A DNA stretch of 64,000 nucleotides. It comes from Ancylostoma caninum (taxonomy: Eukaryota > Nematoda > Chromadorea > Rhabditida > Ancylostomatidae). Positions 1-11,869 of this stretch are shown in pieces (positions within the stretch are counted from its first letter, which is position 1; each line of letters begins with the position of its first letter). The notes under the pieces were generated by a model, which saw only the letters and a list, made by a program, of their open reading frames with translations, was not told the origin of the DNA and did no database searches. Where the stretch lies: contig JBAJFG010000415.1 of the NCBI GenBank assembly GCA_037903475.1, positions 248,001-312,000 on the forward strand, in the 5' to 3' direction. The position numbers and the translations under genes are program-made.

Positions 1-584
1 AGAGTAAATTCGCACACGGTGTCGCGTTTACCGTGGGTAACCCCAGTTACGTATCCAATCCCAGCTTTTGCTCTCTTTTCCCCAATTGGTAACACCACAG
101 CAACAATCAATTCCCGTCAAAATCCGCCGTTTCGTTCCTTTTCGGCTCATTGTTGACGTTTTTCAAAGCGCCCTTTGTCAAGCCGTACGTACGTACAATC
201 CACTACACACAAATCAATTCAATATTATTCAATTCTCCATCGAAGGGGACAGTTTTCGGCGCTGGTTTTCATGAATTTTGATAGCACGTCGCTTTTTTTG
301 TAACTGTACCCGTTGCCGCGCGCGCGCGCAAGTCTCCGCCCGTCATAGTACAGCACCGTTTTTTTTTGCCACTGCTTCGACTATACACATCAAGCGCACT
401 GAGCACACATACAGGGTGTTTCCTCCCAAATGTGCAAATAGAAATAGATTTTTATGTATTGTTCGTCGTGGAAATGTAACATTGAGATATAGATAGACAG
501 CTCGCCGTTTTTTTTTTTTTTTTTTGAGACACTGTAAACAGTTGTTTTGTGTCATTTCACTAGACAGAAAGTGGAATATGGCAC
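1..584. other. non-coding stretch
   Basis: No gene recognised. It has a GTACGTACGTAC run near 185, a CGCGCGCGCG run near 316 and poly-T runs near 360 and 510. Confidence 0.5.
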
Positions 585-589
585 ATTGC

Positions 590-745
590 GTCGCCGCCGC
601 GCGACATCGATTTCTACACCTATCGATTTTGAGCTGAGCATTGATGACGTTGTTGTGTTGTCGCAATAGCCACCGGAAATCGATACGTATCAAAATCGAT
701 ATCGTTCGAGCGACCGCGACGCGGAGTGCTATGCTCTAAGTGAAG
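590..745. repeat. palindromic repeat with ATCGAT core, copy 1
   Basis: CACCTATCGATTTTGA and ATACGTATCAAAATCGAT form inverted halves, flanked by CG-rich blocks. It shares the order and cores with the sequence at 11740-11865. Confidence 0.6.
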
Positions 746-984
746 TATAGCAGCCGCTTGCAGGGTTAACCACCAACTTTTACCCCTCTCCCCTATCCCA
801 AGAATTTGGATAACTTCTGCTAAATCCGTAAGAATTTTCTGCAATGTGAAAAAAATGTGATGGCCGGAGAATACCTTAATCCATAACTAGGAGATTGTAA
901 AAGTGACCTTCAAAACCCCACAAGACATGCAATGAAAAGCGAAAGGGCTGGAAAGCGCAAAACAGGAAATTCCTTATATCTGTT

Positions 985-1045
985 CCCATGGTCTATTTAT
1001 TTATCTATTTATCTATTTATCTATCTATTTATTTATTTATTCATT
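985..1045. repeat. TATTTATC microsatellite
   Basis: Run of TATTTATCTATTTATC-type units followed by TTCATTCATATG. Similar TTTATTTATTTA runs occur near 2710, 33660, 34313, 35885, 39755 and 41250. Confidence 0.8.
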
Positions 1046-1183
1046 CATATGCACACTACGGTGCGCCAAGCCAAGTGCAGATAAAAAAGAATTAAAGAAG
1101 CAGAGCATGACTGCTTAATTCGAGCAAAGATGCTCAACCGTTGCATTAAATGAGGTGGAAATCATATGAGAAGGAATTATCCA

Positions 1184-1280
1184 GATTACCCGGTGTAAAT
1201 GTGGTTACGCCCATGTAGACGATGAGTATTTTCGTGTAGTGCCAACACGTCTACCCTGGGTAATCTCAATGGTGCATCCT
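1184..1280. repeat. TTACCC-type dispersed repeat
   Basis: GATTACCCGGTGTAAATG at one end and TACCCTGGGTAATCTCAATG at the other, with GTTACGCCCAT inside. Family also at 7804, 19360, 42903, 43188, 46974, 49017 and 49500. Confidence 0.6.
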
Positions 1281-1284
1281 GCTC

Positions 1285-4200
1285 CATGCTGTTCCATGAC
1301 CTTAGTAAAGTTAATCTATGGATGAACAAAATGCCAAATGTCCGTAAAACGGAAAACGTGACGGAAACTTTCCCACACCTCTGCTTATGGGTGTCCATTG
1401 ATGTCACAGGAAGTGATCCATTTCCAGAAGAGTTTCCTAGGAACATCTGGAAAACTTCTGAAAAAAAACCTTCGTAGAATGCTTTTCTCCTTGTTTCCTT
1501 TCCTTTTTTTCTGAGGGACAACCCATGTGATTTATGCTTTCCTTACCATTTTACGTAAGTACATATTGGTGTTGTGCTGTTGCTGTCTTTCCAAACAATC
1601 TTTCCAGGAAAAATTTCCTTGTTTTCTCTTTACTACTGAGACATCTATGAAAGAGCTTCGCATATGACGAGGGTGGGATACTCTGGAATTCAGTAGAAGC
1701 TCATCCGCGGCGCTTCAACGTGGGGTATATTTATCCAGTTAATTTTCGGTTGACAACGTTTCGTTATTCATTGGTTTGTGTTGTCTCCCACCTATTCGCT
1801 TCATTTTCGTAAACCAATAATCATGTGGTTGGATAATTATATCGGGTAGCAAAAACTGGTGACAACGAACATATACAATACTGCTCCTAATCTTTGCAAA
1901 AAGGACGCGCGCGACGCACTACGTAATACGTCGCAAAGCGTCTTTCTTTCGTTTTCTTAGAAGTAAGGACATTTTTTCTTTTTGAATATATCGATTCTCT
2001 GTATTACAACGGATCGAATGATCCATGAATTTTCCAATATTGTCCTCTGTACCTGTCAAAAACATTATTACAAATTTAAGCAGACCTCTTTGTACCTGAC
2101 CGCCTGAATCCAAAGTGATCAAAATACTTCACCTTTAATGGTATTTTCTGCAGAGTAAAGATCACGATATTGGAAAGTATATATACATATATCATAAGAT
2201 TCCCCATCAATTGCACAATTCGGTTTTTCAAGAAAATTTGGGATCGATTTCATTTTAGGAGCAGTATTTTATGTATGTTTATACGTATGTACATTTGTCT
2301 ATGGACATCTAACCCCTAGGTTTTTCCGTCCATGGATTGGAGGCTTGGATATGTGCGCATTTTTCTGAAGAAGTCCGCTCAACGAAGGGAAACCCAAGAA
2401 ATCAGTCGAAATTTCGCGCTTGCGGATAACGGCGGATCTCATGTGGCGCCTCGATATTTTGTGCTAGTCTGTGTCAACCGATGCGTGCTCAACTTAGTGG
2501 CGTCGATGCTTTACTGTGCGCAGATACCACTTGAGCCGCCAGATATCTCCTATAGATACTGATCATTTCAAATATCTATTACTAGTTGCTCTTTTCTGTC
2601 TTCATCCCATTTTCTCCTCGTCGGCTCCTTGTGTGAATCCATTTATTTTTATTCTCTATAGCCAGCTTTAATGCTGTGCGCGCTGTGACAATGAGCTCAT
2701 TTAAAAAATATATTATTTATTTATTTTCTTATTTCTAAGAACTTTCACGCGGACATTGAGACTTTGAATAATAATAGCTCTATTAGGAGTGCTTTTGAAG
2801 TTGTAACTTCATTTTCAAGCCTAGAACATGGAATACACTACATTGGGAGAGCAGGAACAACGAAAAGGCGTTTATGGACATCTAATACCCAGCCTCATTT
2901 CTGACCAATCGCGTCGGGGCGCCTGGGATGGTCCTTGGCATTTCTTGCATGAATCGACGTTGAAAAAGAATCCACTTGTTCAGCCTAAGGGTTTCAGTTC
3001 TTGGAAAGGCCTCAGAAAAGTTCCATGGTTACCCCAAAACTGTACAGGATATTTATTCCATTCAAACCAACTTGCTGAAGAACAGCTAGGGCTTATCAAT
3101 GCAGGAGTGCCTCAGTAGGGAGCCCACAGATACCCTCAACCAGAACTTCTTCTACTGCACGTCTTCCGATTCGATCGACCCTGGGCCGTCATACAAAGAG
3201 CTTCAAGCTTGTTGAATGAAATTATGTGAGCAAATGTCTCGAAATATTCCTTCTTATTCGTGCTGTCTGCTGTTTGAACGTGGCCTGCCACGCCCTCCCA
3301 TCAATTTGGTATTAGATGTCCCCCAATCTTTTTTGTTATATCCAGCAGAAAATTGTGTCATCGCAACAGATACAATATCATTTTAACACGTACTAGGGTA
3401 ATAAAAACTGAAAGAAAGTAAAGAAATGAAAATGCTGGTCACTAACAATAGGTTACCGTCAATACAAGAGTAATATACAAAGGTAAGGGTAAGGGTTAAG
3501 GAAAAGGTAAAGGTAAAGGTACAAGACCTGCATTAGCCTTTAAAAGAATTTATTTCGAAATTGCATATTTCAAAATATTTATTATGACATTTTAGCACTT
3601 ACTGCACTGCAAAAAAAAAAGAATTTTACCATAGTTCTTGTCCCAAGCTATAGATTGCCTTATTTAAGCTAAAGTCAAAGCGCACTGGTCAAACTACATA
3701 CTCGTCATAGAAGCAGAAGAGCCCTGCTCTAAGAAATTACTCACGAAAAAATAAACAACTCGCATAAAGGTCCAACTACATAGGCTAAGAACAAAAACGA
3801 AAATAACAGAAGTAATAAATGAAATGACCAATCACTTGAAGTTGGGTAATTGAACCGACCATACTGTCATCAATCCTAGGACTTATTCTTCTTCAATGTC
3901 TCAGGGCTAGGATTTATAAAGCGATAACCAAGCAAACCGAAGATGGTTACTGTGATGTTATTTTGTAGACAGCGCAATATTGGGAGACGCAGGACTCGAA
4001 AGATTGTTTGCTGACCTGATTCCGCTTAAGTATGTTTCCGTGGATCCTAGCCCAGGTCTCGGATTATACATTATGTGGTTTTGCAACTTTTTTAGCCCTA
4101 ATCCACTTCAATATTTTATCCAGCCGAAAAAAAAACCGCTGTGGAAAAAAAACAGTGGTGCCAGCAATTCGGACCCGCTTTCATGTATGTACCACACCAG

Positions 4201-5485
4201 TCGCGTCTTGGTACTCTGATTGTCTGCGCATCCACACATTCGATTATTGCCCTTTTACTTTTCTTTCGATTCTATGACGCGGCTGATGCGAGCTCGTCTG
4301 GCTAGTGTACTTTCATGGAGATCGCAGTTTCTGGGAAGGCAGGAAAGGATATAGTCAGGAAAAAGAATTTGGCTGAGATTTTCACTCACAAGTTGCTCGT
4401 TCATCCAACTGATGCGGACAAACTATTTAGTTCACATCTAATTATTTTTATCTCACCGCATTTGCGTCAATGAACGAAAACATGAACGAGTAAACTATAC
4501 TGGATAGCAGAGTGGGTAAATACGGATAAGAACAGCTGCGTCTTTCGTCCCAGGGTTGAACGTATTGGATAATAGCCAGAAGAATTGCTTAATATGTATT
4601 GTTCTGCTAATTTTTCTGGGACTCTTCTAGTCCTTTTTCGAAGCAAAGTGTTTTTTGGTCCTGATATTAGACTTCACCATAGGCATGGTCTCTGAAAATT
4701 TCTTTGAATATCAAGAAATATTCATCGGCCAAATCACTGAATTTTTTGTACTTTGACGTAAGTTAGAATTGAAGAAAAAAGGGGTTAAACACTCGAAAAG
4801 TACCTTAATCACCTAATAGGTGGGCGCGAGCGGTCCTCGGCAGGCTTGAGCACATAATCGCTGTAAATTCGTTCGCGCTCTTACATGCTTGTATGCCTTC
4901 CTCCTCGAGCGCTTAGAGAACACCGGATGGTGAAGAGAAACCAGTCGTCGAAAGAAACATTCCTGCCCCGCCTCACCTCCCTGCCTCGAATCAACAGAAC
5001 GTGACGCGTCACTTGACCGTAGGGGAGTGATGAAACGCGTTTAACAAGTTAACTGCGGTACCACCTCAATCTGTCGCGTCAGTCTGGAGAGCGAACGGTT
5101 GATGTGACACTACCGACTGCTGCAGAGTTGACATGTTGAACGTGTTCGCCGTGGAAAAACTTTGTGTTCACTCGTTCAGAGCGTCAAAGGGACGCAGCGC
5201 TGCTGGAAAAAGTCCATATAAGCAAATGGTATCGAATTTCCTTTAAGTTACAGTTTGTCAACAAAGTAGCGTTCTTTGCGAGACCTATGTGTCACGAGGT
5301 GTGGGGTTTATAGTCGCGCGATTTCCTGAATATCGCGATTTTTTCTGTCACTCCAGCTTCGAGAACGTATACTCATTTATTAATATTTGAGTACACCATG
5401 AAAAACTTTGCATATCCGGACACAAAGAGTTCTAAAGGAGAAAGGCATTAGGAAGACAGTGAAATAGTTCTGAAAAGAAGGTCGG
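1285..5485. other. intergenic stretch without recognised genes
   Basis: AT-rich sequence. The longest ATG frame (2828-3118, 96 codons) has no recognisable family and no splice context. Near 3480-3530 is a GGTAAG/GGTAAAG low-complexity run. 4800-5240 is richer in CG with no coding pattern found. Confidence 0.5.
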
Positions 5486-5489
5486 TCTT

Positions 5490-5760
5490 TGTGACAGATG
5501 TACTATAAACAACAGCAATGCAAACAAAATATCCTACCATATAATGGAGGAACGTATAGCTCCTGTCACCCACTTTTGGTTCACAGAATACCGTTCCTCT
5601 GGTCTGCCGCGCCGCACAGGCTACACTAAGCGGCAGACCAGCTGGACGCTCTTATTGTCGTTGTGTTATTGTGTTTATGGCAGATGTGCTATAAATAACA
5701 TGGAATGCAAGCAAAATATTCCACCATCTAATAGAGGAATGTATAGCTTCTGTCAACCAC
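5490..5760 (+). repeat. partial tandem duplication of MITE-associated sequence
   Basis: About 120 bp starting ACAGATGTACTATAAA is repeated about 183 bp later starting GCAGATGTGCTATAAA. Both run into an ACAGAATACC-CTGCCGCGC block. The first copy is an incomplete MITE. Confidence 0.7.
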
Positions 5761-5768
5761 TTTTGGAC

Positions 5769-6026
5769 CACAGAATACCATCCGCCTCGTCTGCCGCGCT
5801 GCACAAGCTGCGCGGCGCGGCAGACCAGCTAGGTGTTGTTGTCGTCGAGCGGTGTTCTCCACTATCTTTGTGTCTTCATCCTCATTCCGTAGTGCTATGG
5901 TGAAAACATAAGTGAACCATCAATACCGGCAACGTCAGACAACAACAGCATGCAGCTGGTCTGCCGCATCGCGTGGGTGGTGCGGCGCGGCATACCAGAC
6001 AGGCGGTACTCTGTGATGCAAGAGTG
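5769..6026. mobile_element. MITE, copy 1
   Basis: Right end GTACTCTGTGATGCAAGAGTG; left end is the diverged inverted match with ACAGAATACCATCCG. An inner hairpin is built on GTCTGCCGCGC and GCGCGGCAGAC. Closely related to the copy at 45241-45511. Confidence 0.8.
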
Positions 6027-7599
6027 ATTGATCGGCACTTCATATCAAATGCAATGTAATATAATAAGACATTATGATACTATTATCATCTGAAAATGAA
6101 TTCTCTCTCATAAGCTGGTTTGCAGTAGGTCATGTTATTAGCAGTGGGTCACATTTGCTGGTGTGTGTGGGCTCATTGAATTCCCCTTAGTAGGTCAAAA
6201 TATTGGCGTTGGGTCACACGCCGTCGTATCCCTCTGAAACCCAATCGTGCTACGAGGTCGTCGCGGTTGGTTTTGGCTCCCCGATGACCCCTGTAAAGGG
6301 CAGTGGGTGTTTTTTTTTCGGGCTCAATATTTGTACTAGTGCAGATGAGAATACTGTACTTTTTGAAAACCAGCGCAAAGGGTGCCGAAAAGTTCAGTGA
6401 TGTTCTTCGGTTGCACTTACCTGCGCTCGGACTTGCACGGCTCACCTCGGCTCCCATTTGGTGTATTTAAATCGGTAGATCAGTAAAATTGCCCGGACGT
6501 GGAGATTTTTTTGGATCAACTCCTCTTTTGCTTGGCAGTTTTCGATGCGAATCCATTTTTTGCATCCATTTCTCCGGATGAGCTGTATATCTGGGCATTC
6601 TTCCCTATTCCCTTTTCCTGAAGACATACTTGCAAATCAATGGCTAAACATGTAAGCTCAAAATTCCAAGAGGGAATTCTCTTTACTCCAAGTGATAAGT
6701 CGTTATTTGCTTACCATTTATTTGCAGTTTAACAAATTATTCAGAGAAAAAAGTGGCAATCACTTCTTAATATTTTGAGTTTCCATCTTCAGTTTTGCAA
6801 GAATATGGAGTTTTTTTTCATTTTTCCGAGATATTCACGTTAGTTTCCATGCATCCATCCACAAATTGCATTGGGACTTTTTGCAGATTCATGTTTTGGC
6901 TGCAGTCTCACTCGTTTTTTTTTTTTGGGCCTGAAAAACTTTTATCCGTTGGTGGGATTTTTCACAATCCAATCCAACTTTTTTCTCATCAGAATCCATC
7001 ACATACCGTACGAATTTTCGCACTATTTCAATGCTATGGACTACTATGTACGTAGTTCTGCTACGAACGAACAATTTCTTCAAAGTATAATGAATTTTTC
7101 CTCATAAATACACATAAAATTGAATGAGATTCTCGATTGGAAAGCGTGCTGATGACAGCAGTTCGATCCTTATAGTATCCCCCCCTTTCCTCGCGTAAGC
7201 AGATAATAATAGGACCCAACCCCTCCTTCCCTGAGAATTACTGCTCGAAATCCGGCACCCTCGGGCAGAGAGCCGATTCCGATCAGATCAATGGTTTTCC
7301 ACCACGCGAAATAGGCAATTTCTCATGCGAGGTACATAACCTCATATGCTTACGTTTTTGAGAGTGAGAATCAGCCCACAGTCTGAGCCTTGGCCCCACA
7401 GTTCTCTAACCCTTCCCCACCCCTCTCTACCCTCTCCTCCTCGCATATAAATTCTTTTTTTTAGTAATTTATCAAGAGTGGTTAGCAATTTTTAACAGTT
7501 TATTCGGCTTTAATGTATTCTACTTTCCACAAGTACTCGCCTCTGCGCCTTTTCCTGACCTTTAAGCATTTTTAGCCAGAATTTCCACCAAAATCATAC

Positions 7600-7670
7600 A
7601 TACATACACACACGCATACATACAAAACACATACACACATATATACACACATACATACACATACATCAGA
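7600..7670. repeat. ACAT/ACAC microsatellite
   Basis: Imperfect run of ACATACAC units. It gives a cysteine/valine-rich shadow frame on the minus strand. Confidence 0.85.
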
Positions 7671-7803
7671 TTGAAATCCCACAAAATCCCCAAAAATCCC
7701 CAAAAATACGACTTTTTTCGATTTCTCTCCGATTTTTCCCCAACTTTTCAGGATATTCGGCGTCCGCTCACCCACCGTTCATTCCGTCTGCATCCATCTT
7801 TGA

Positions 7804-7860
7804 GATTACCCATGGTAAACGTGCTAACGTGTCCGAAGTTACCCCTTACCTGTCACCGAT
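7804..7860. repeat. TTACCC-type dispersed repeat, partial
   Basis: GATTACCCATGGTAAACGTG followed by CTAACGTG. Only the left half is clear. Confidence 0.45.
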
Positions 7861-8238
7861 ATATCAATATATCTATCCACACATGGCGTTGGTGATGCCC
7901 AAGTTCATTCATTTACTTATTTATTTAATAGTTGCAATCTATGGGTAATCAAACTCATGCGTATGAGATCATCCTTCCTTCCAATGACGCCTAGGATCCA
8001 TGAATTGTTCAGAGTGGCAGTGCTAGGATAAGGGAGAGGAAAAAGTGACAGAGAATGCGACTAAGAAAATTAAAGGGTAAGGGTGAGAAGTTAATGGGTG
8101 GGGGTGTTGCAACGCTCTCAAGACGAAGTAAAAGCAAAAGTGGGAGAATTTTATGGTTGTTGAAAGTGATGTTCTGGTTTAAACTCTCCACTTTTCCTGG
8201 AACTGTCGGAAATCCTTGTCACTAGAACGCAGACACTC

Positions 8239-9090
8239 TCAGGTGGAAAAATTCCAGTAGATTACGCTTACTTTACGTGTATTTGTTTCGGAAATAAATT
8301 TCCGAAACAATTACACGTAAAATAAGCGTAATCCACTGGAATTTCGCAATTTTTCTCGATTCCAGTGGATTCCACTGGAATTTACACGTAAAATAAGCGA
8401 AATCTACTGGAAACTGCAATTCGGGTAAATTCCAGTGGATTCCACTGGAATTTACACGGAAAATAAGCGAAATACACTGGAAACTGCAATTCGTGTAAAT
8501 TCCAGTAGATTTCGTGTATTTTTCGTTTATTTTTCTGGTAAATTCATTTTTCACTAATTATTGCCGTTGCTTCTCCACCTTCCGAAATGGGTTATGCCTC
8601 AAAAAATTCCAAAAAATTCACTCATCATAACTACCAAAAAGCTTTGTAAATTTCTATGATGCATATAAATATACCATGCTAACATGAGAAATGTTCACCA
8701 GCGGAATCTACGGAGCACGTCAACTAGATGTACTGCATGAGTGATCTCGTTTCGGAATCGTACTCAAGGGTGGTCGATAATTCCACCTGCACCCGGAAAT
8801 ATTTGACGGAGTGCAGCAATTTTGCTCTGGGCCCACAGTGGCGCAACGCTGCGTGGCCGCCGACCCTGGCTGGAACTTGTCGCATCAGTTGATGTCGCAG
8901 CAATTTTCGCGTACTTTCCAGCAGAGTTCGCTTATTTTTCGGGCGGAATTCGGGTAAATTCCAGTGGATTTCGCTTATTTTTCGGAGATTTACGTGTAAT
9001 TTTCGGGCGAAATCGGGAAATATTTCGGCGAAAAATAAGCGAAATCTGCTCGAAAGCACCCGTAATCTACTGGAATTTTTCCACCTGAGC
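8239..9090. mobile_element. 850-bp element with terminal inverted repeats and internal tandem repeats
   Basis: Ends match in inverted orientation over about 29 bp: left CTCAGGTGGAAAAATTCCAG, right CTGGAATTTTTCCACCTGAG. Inside, units of roughly 63 bp carrying CCAGTGGATTCCACTGGAA and TTTACACGTAAAATAAGCGA repeat at 8300-8520, and inverted versions occur at 8930-9080. The centre (8560-8900) is unrelated. Confidence 0.8.
8728..8892 (+). CDS. small cysteine-containing open frame inside the 850-bp element
   Basis: 54 codons from ATG to TGA with cysteines at 3, 21, 29 and 51 and an N-S-T glycosylation site at residue 18. The pattern TCTRKYLTECSNFALG is reminiscent of secreted cysteine-rich proteins, but I cannot assign a family. 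No signal peptide. It could be a captured exon piece or chance. Confidence 0.2.
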   Translation: MYCMSDLVSESYSRVVDNSTCTRKYLTECSNFALGPQWRNAAWPPTLAGTCRIS

Positions 9091-9094
9091 TCCT

Positions 9095-11735
9095 TTTCCT
9101 TTTTTGCCGCCACTTTTTCCTGTTCTTATAAATACGCTCACAAATCTTGCCGATGGCGCTAGTTGGCGGTTCGTGTGGAACTGCAAAAGAACAAGTGGAA
9201 AACTCGATGCCGCCAACAGCAAATCCGCACCACTCCCTGAGCATTTTCTGCCTAAGTACTGGATCTGCTGTGATTCCAGAGATTCTAGCCTCCCCAAAGA
9301 GTCCGTTTCTTTTCACTTAGCCACTTTGCACAGCGGCTTCCTTCCGTCAGTTCAGTGTTGTGTCAAATTTAGCGCATTTGCTGCGATCCGGCCATACCAA
9401 AACAGTACATACACATACGTAAATAGCAGCTGGAGGATCGAGTTGGGTGCAAACACTTGACCGGAGAATAGCAAAAAACCAGACGAATGTACACGGTTTT
9501 TTACCGTTTTCTGGGTACGCTTCAAGTAGTTGCGTACTCGTTGCGAACGTCTTTCACGTATACCTCTTGTACCGGTTACAAGATTGCACCAACACTGTTC
9601 TCCGGCAATTTATCCACGGAATATAGGCTTTTTCAGCTCCTTGCCACCTTTTCCTAGAAAATGCCCCTCCTCATTCCTCTTCTGCCCAAGAACTTTGGCC
9701 ATTGAAAAAAACAATAGTACTTTTGAAAAAGGGTGAAAATTCTTGGGGTTCGACTTCCTGGAGTATCCGCAGGATATCCTGGGAAATCTTAGGAAAGGAG
9801 GAATTGAACTGATCATAAGTTAATTTTTTTCGTTCCTAAGAATTTTTCTATTGTTTCTGGCTTAATGGGTGCTGTGTACGCTCGAACTTGATTTTTCTGG
9901 TTGAATAATAGACTCCTAAATAGTAGGGAATCAATATGAACTTCACAAGCTACCTACTAATCGGCCGTCTATTGATTTATTGATAAGTGTTGATCCTAGA
10001 TTTTTTGAGCCAAAAATCTAAACTCAAAAAATCTTCACCCTTTTGCAAGGGTTTCCGCCAAATATAGTTTCCCAATCCCGGGATTACTCGAGGAATTCCC
10101 AGAGAACTTCCAGGTTTTCATTGCTTTCTCGCTCTGCATTGTGGCATTAGGGTAGGAGCCCTTTCTATTGGATACGGCACAAACCTCTTACTCTTTCCAC
10201 ACAGTAAGTATACGCCAGAGGGCAGGGGTGGAGGTGGGAAGGAGGGGAAGACACTCTCTACGAAGGAACTGGCAAAGCCTTCAGAGTCACTTCACAAAAT
10301 AGATGAAAGTTCTTGGTAAGCTTGCTTTAAAACCCTTAAATATTTAATATTCTTAATATTCTCGCTTTAATAAGTGTTAATAAGGTATTTACTTCCAGAA
10401 TTCTGAGTTAGAATTAAATTTTCCAATAAAATTGTCCTTGAAATTCCTGTCGTCCGGGCCCCGATAGCAGCAGGAGCCCAAGCATATCCTTTTTCCAAAG
10501 CTCACTCCTTTTTATCCTCCTCGGTCTTCCCTCTCCCTTTGAACCTTTAGAAAATAGGGAGGGGAAATGTTTTGGAAAATATTGAATATTGAATATTGAT
10601 TTGAATATAAATATTGAATTCAAACTACGTTGGATCACCACGTTCTTGAACTTCTTGCCGTTACTTAGTTTCACCCACTCTCTCACCTGATCTCCCTGAA
10701 TTTTGCAATCAAATCCCAAATTGCAAAACCTTACAATCATACCTTGCAGTAAAATAATATAATTACGATTAACGGGCATATATAGAATCATTTCGTTTTA
10801 CCTTTCTCTACCTTTTTTCTTCTGTTCATCTTTCTTTACAGGCCAGATCTCTAATTCCTCACTGGGAGCTCTATTTTTGGGAAGAATTCAGTATTCGACT
10901 CCTTTCCGGATGTATGATCTACGCTTCACATTCTCCCACGTTTCGCATGTCCGCTACACCTCTTCCCATTTGATTTTATGCCTTATCTCTAAACCCAAAT
11001 GGGATTGCCCTTCTTTTACATCTCTTGCTTAAAAGCGTTCCATCCCATGCAATAGTCACGGATTTATAGCCGTCTCCAGAACATGCCATCGCAATCCTCT
11101 TTTTCCTGCTCCACTTCCGGCCCATTCCTCCTCCTCCTCGTCATCTGCATCCTTATCAAGCCATGATATTGCGGTCGTTCAGAGTGACGTCTTCGCGGTT
11201 CGTATGTCTACCGCACCATCATCATCATAGCTCTTGTGTACACCGACTGTGTGACAATTCATCAATACTGCTTCTTTGGTATGGTGTAATTTTACGTGGT
11301 ATTCTCCTGGCGTGTCGAGGTGTTTCCGCTAATGCTGAGAATCAGAGCGTTTTTCCACGTCCGCTCCCGGTCCGCAAATATGCGTAAGTGGTTACGTACT
11401 TGTTAGTGTGAGAGACGAGTTTTCCGTTGATTTTATCGCGTCATTGTAGCGACGCGTTGTGACGTTTCAGCGCAGGATCTCGATGAACTTTTAGAGAATA
11501 ATCCTCGGACTTAGGGGGACTGCGGGTTCGTGGATTTTATTCAAGCAAGTGATGGATTTGAAGGCATTAATCCTGGGCTCCTGAATTCGGCAAAAATGTA
11601 ACAAAAAATGCGATAAAAAATTTCCAGCATGTAGATCACAACTGTGAACCGACCAAATACTAGTAAAACTTTGCAAGTGATTATTTAATATCCTTCCTAA
11701 CGCTGCTGCACAGAGCATGACACCCTGTGCCGCCG
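9095..11735. other. intergenic stretch without recognised genes
   Basis: Open frames at 9104-9460 (118 codons) and 10414-10791 minus (125 codons) are the longest, with no recognisable motif. At 10839 an acceptor-like TTTACAG leads into 63 open codons, also without family match. Confidence 0.45.
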
Positions 11736-11739
11736 GGGC

Positions 11740-11865
11740 AACGACAGCGTCTCCGATACCTATCGATTTTTGACACGCACCGCTGCGTCCCGGCGCCGCC
11801 ACCAACAATCAATACGTATCAAAATCGATGGCGTCTGAACGACGGTGCCTAGGGTGCTGCAGAAT
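11740..11865. repeat. palindromic repeat with ATCGAT core, copy 2
   Basis: ATACCTATCGATTTTTGA is followed about 60 bp on by ATACGTATCAAAATCGATGG, as in the copy at 590-745. The CG-rich spacer is different. Confidence 0.6.
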
Positions 11866-11869
11866 AGTT

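Larger units (their letters stand above)
6030..8235. other. intergenic stretch without recognised genes
   Basis: Contains poly-T runs near 6310 and 6915, a polypyrimidine patch near 7400-7450 and the ACAT microsatellite. Nothing else recognised. Confidence 0.5.
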
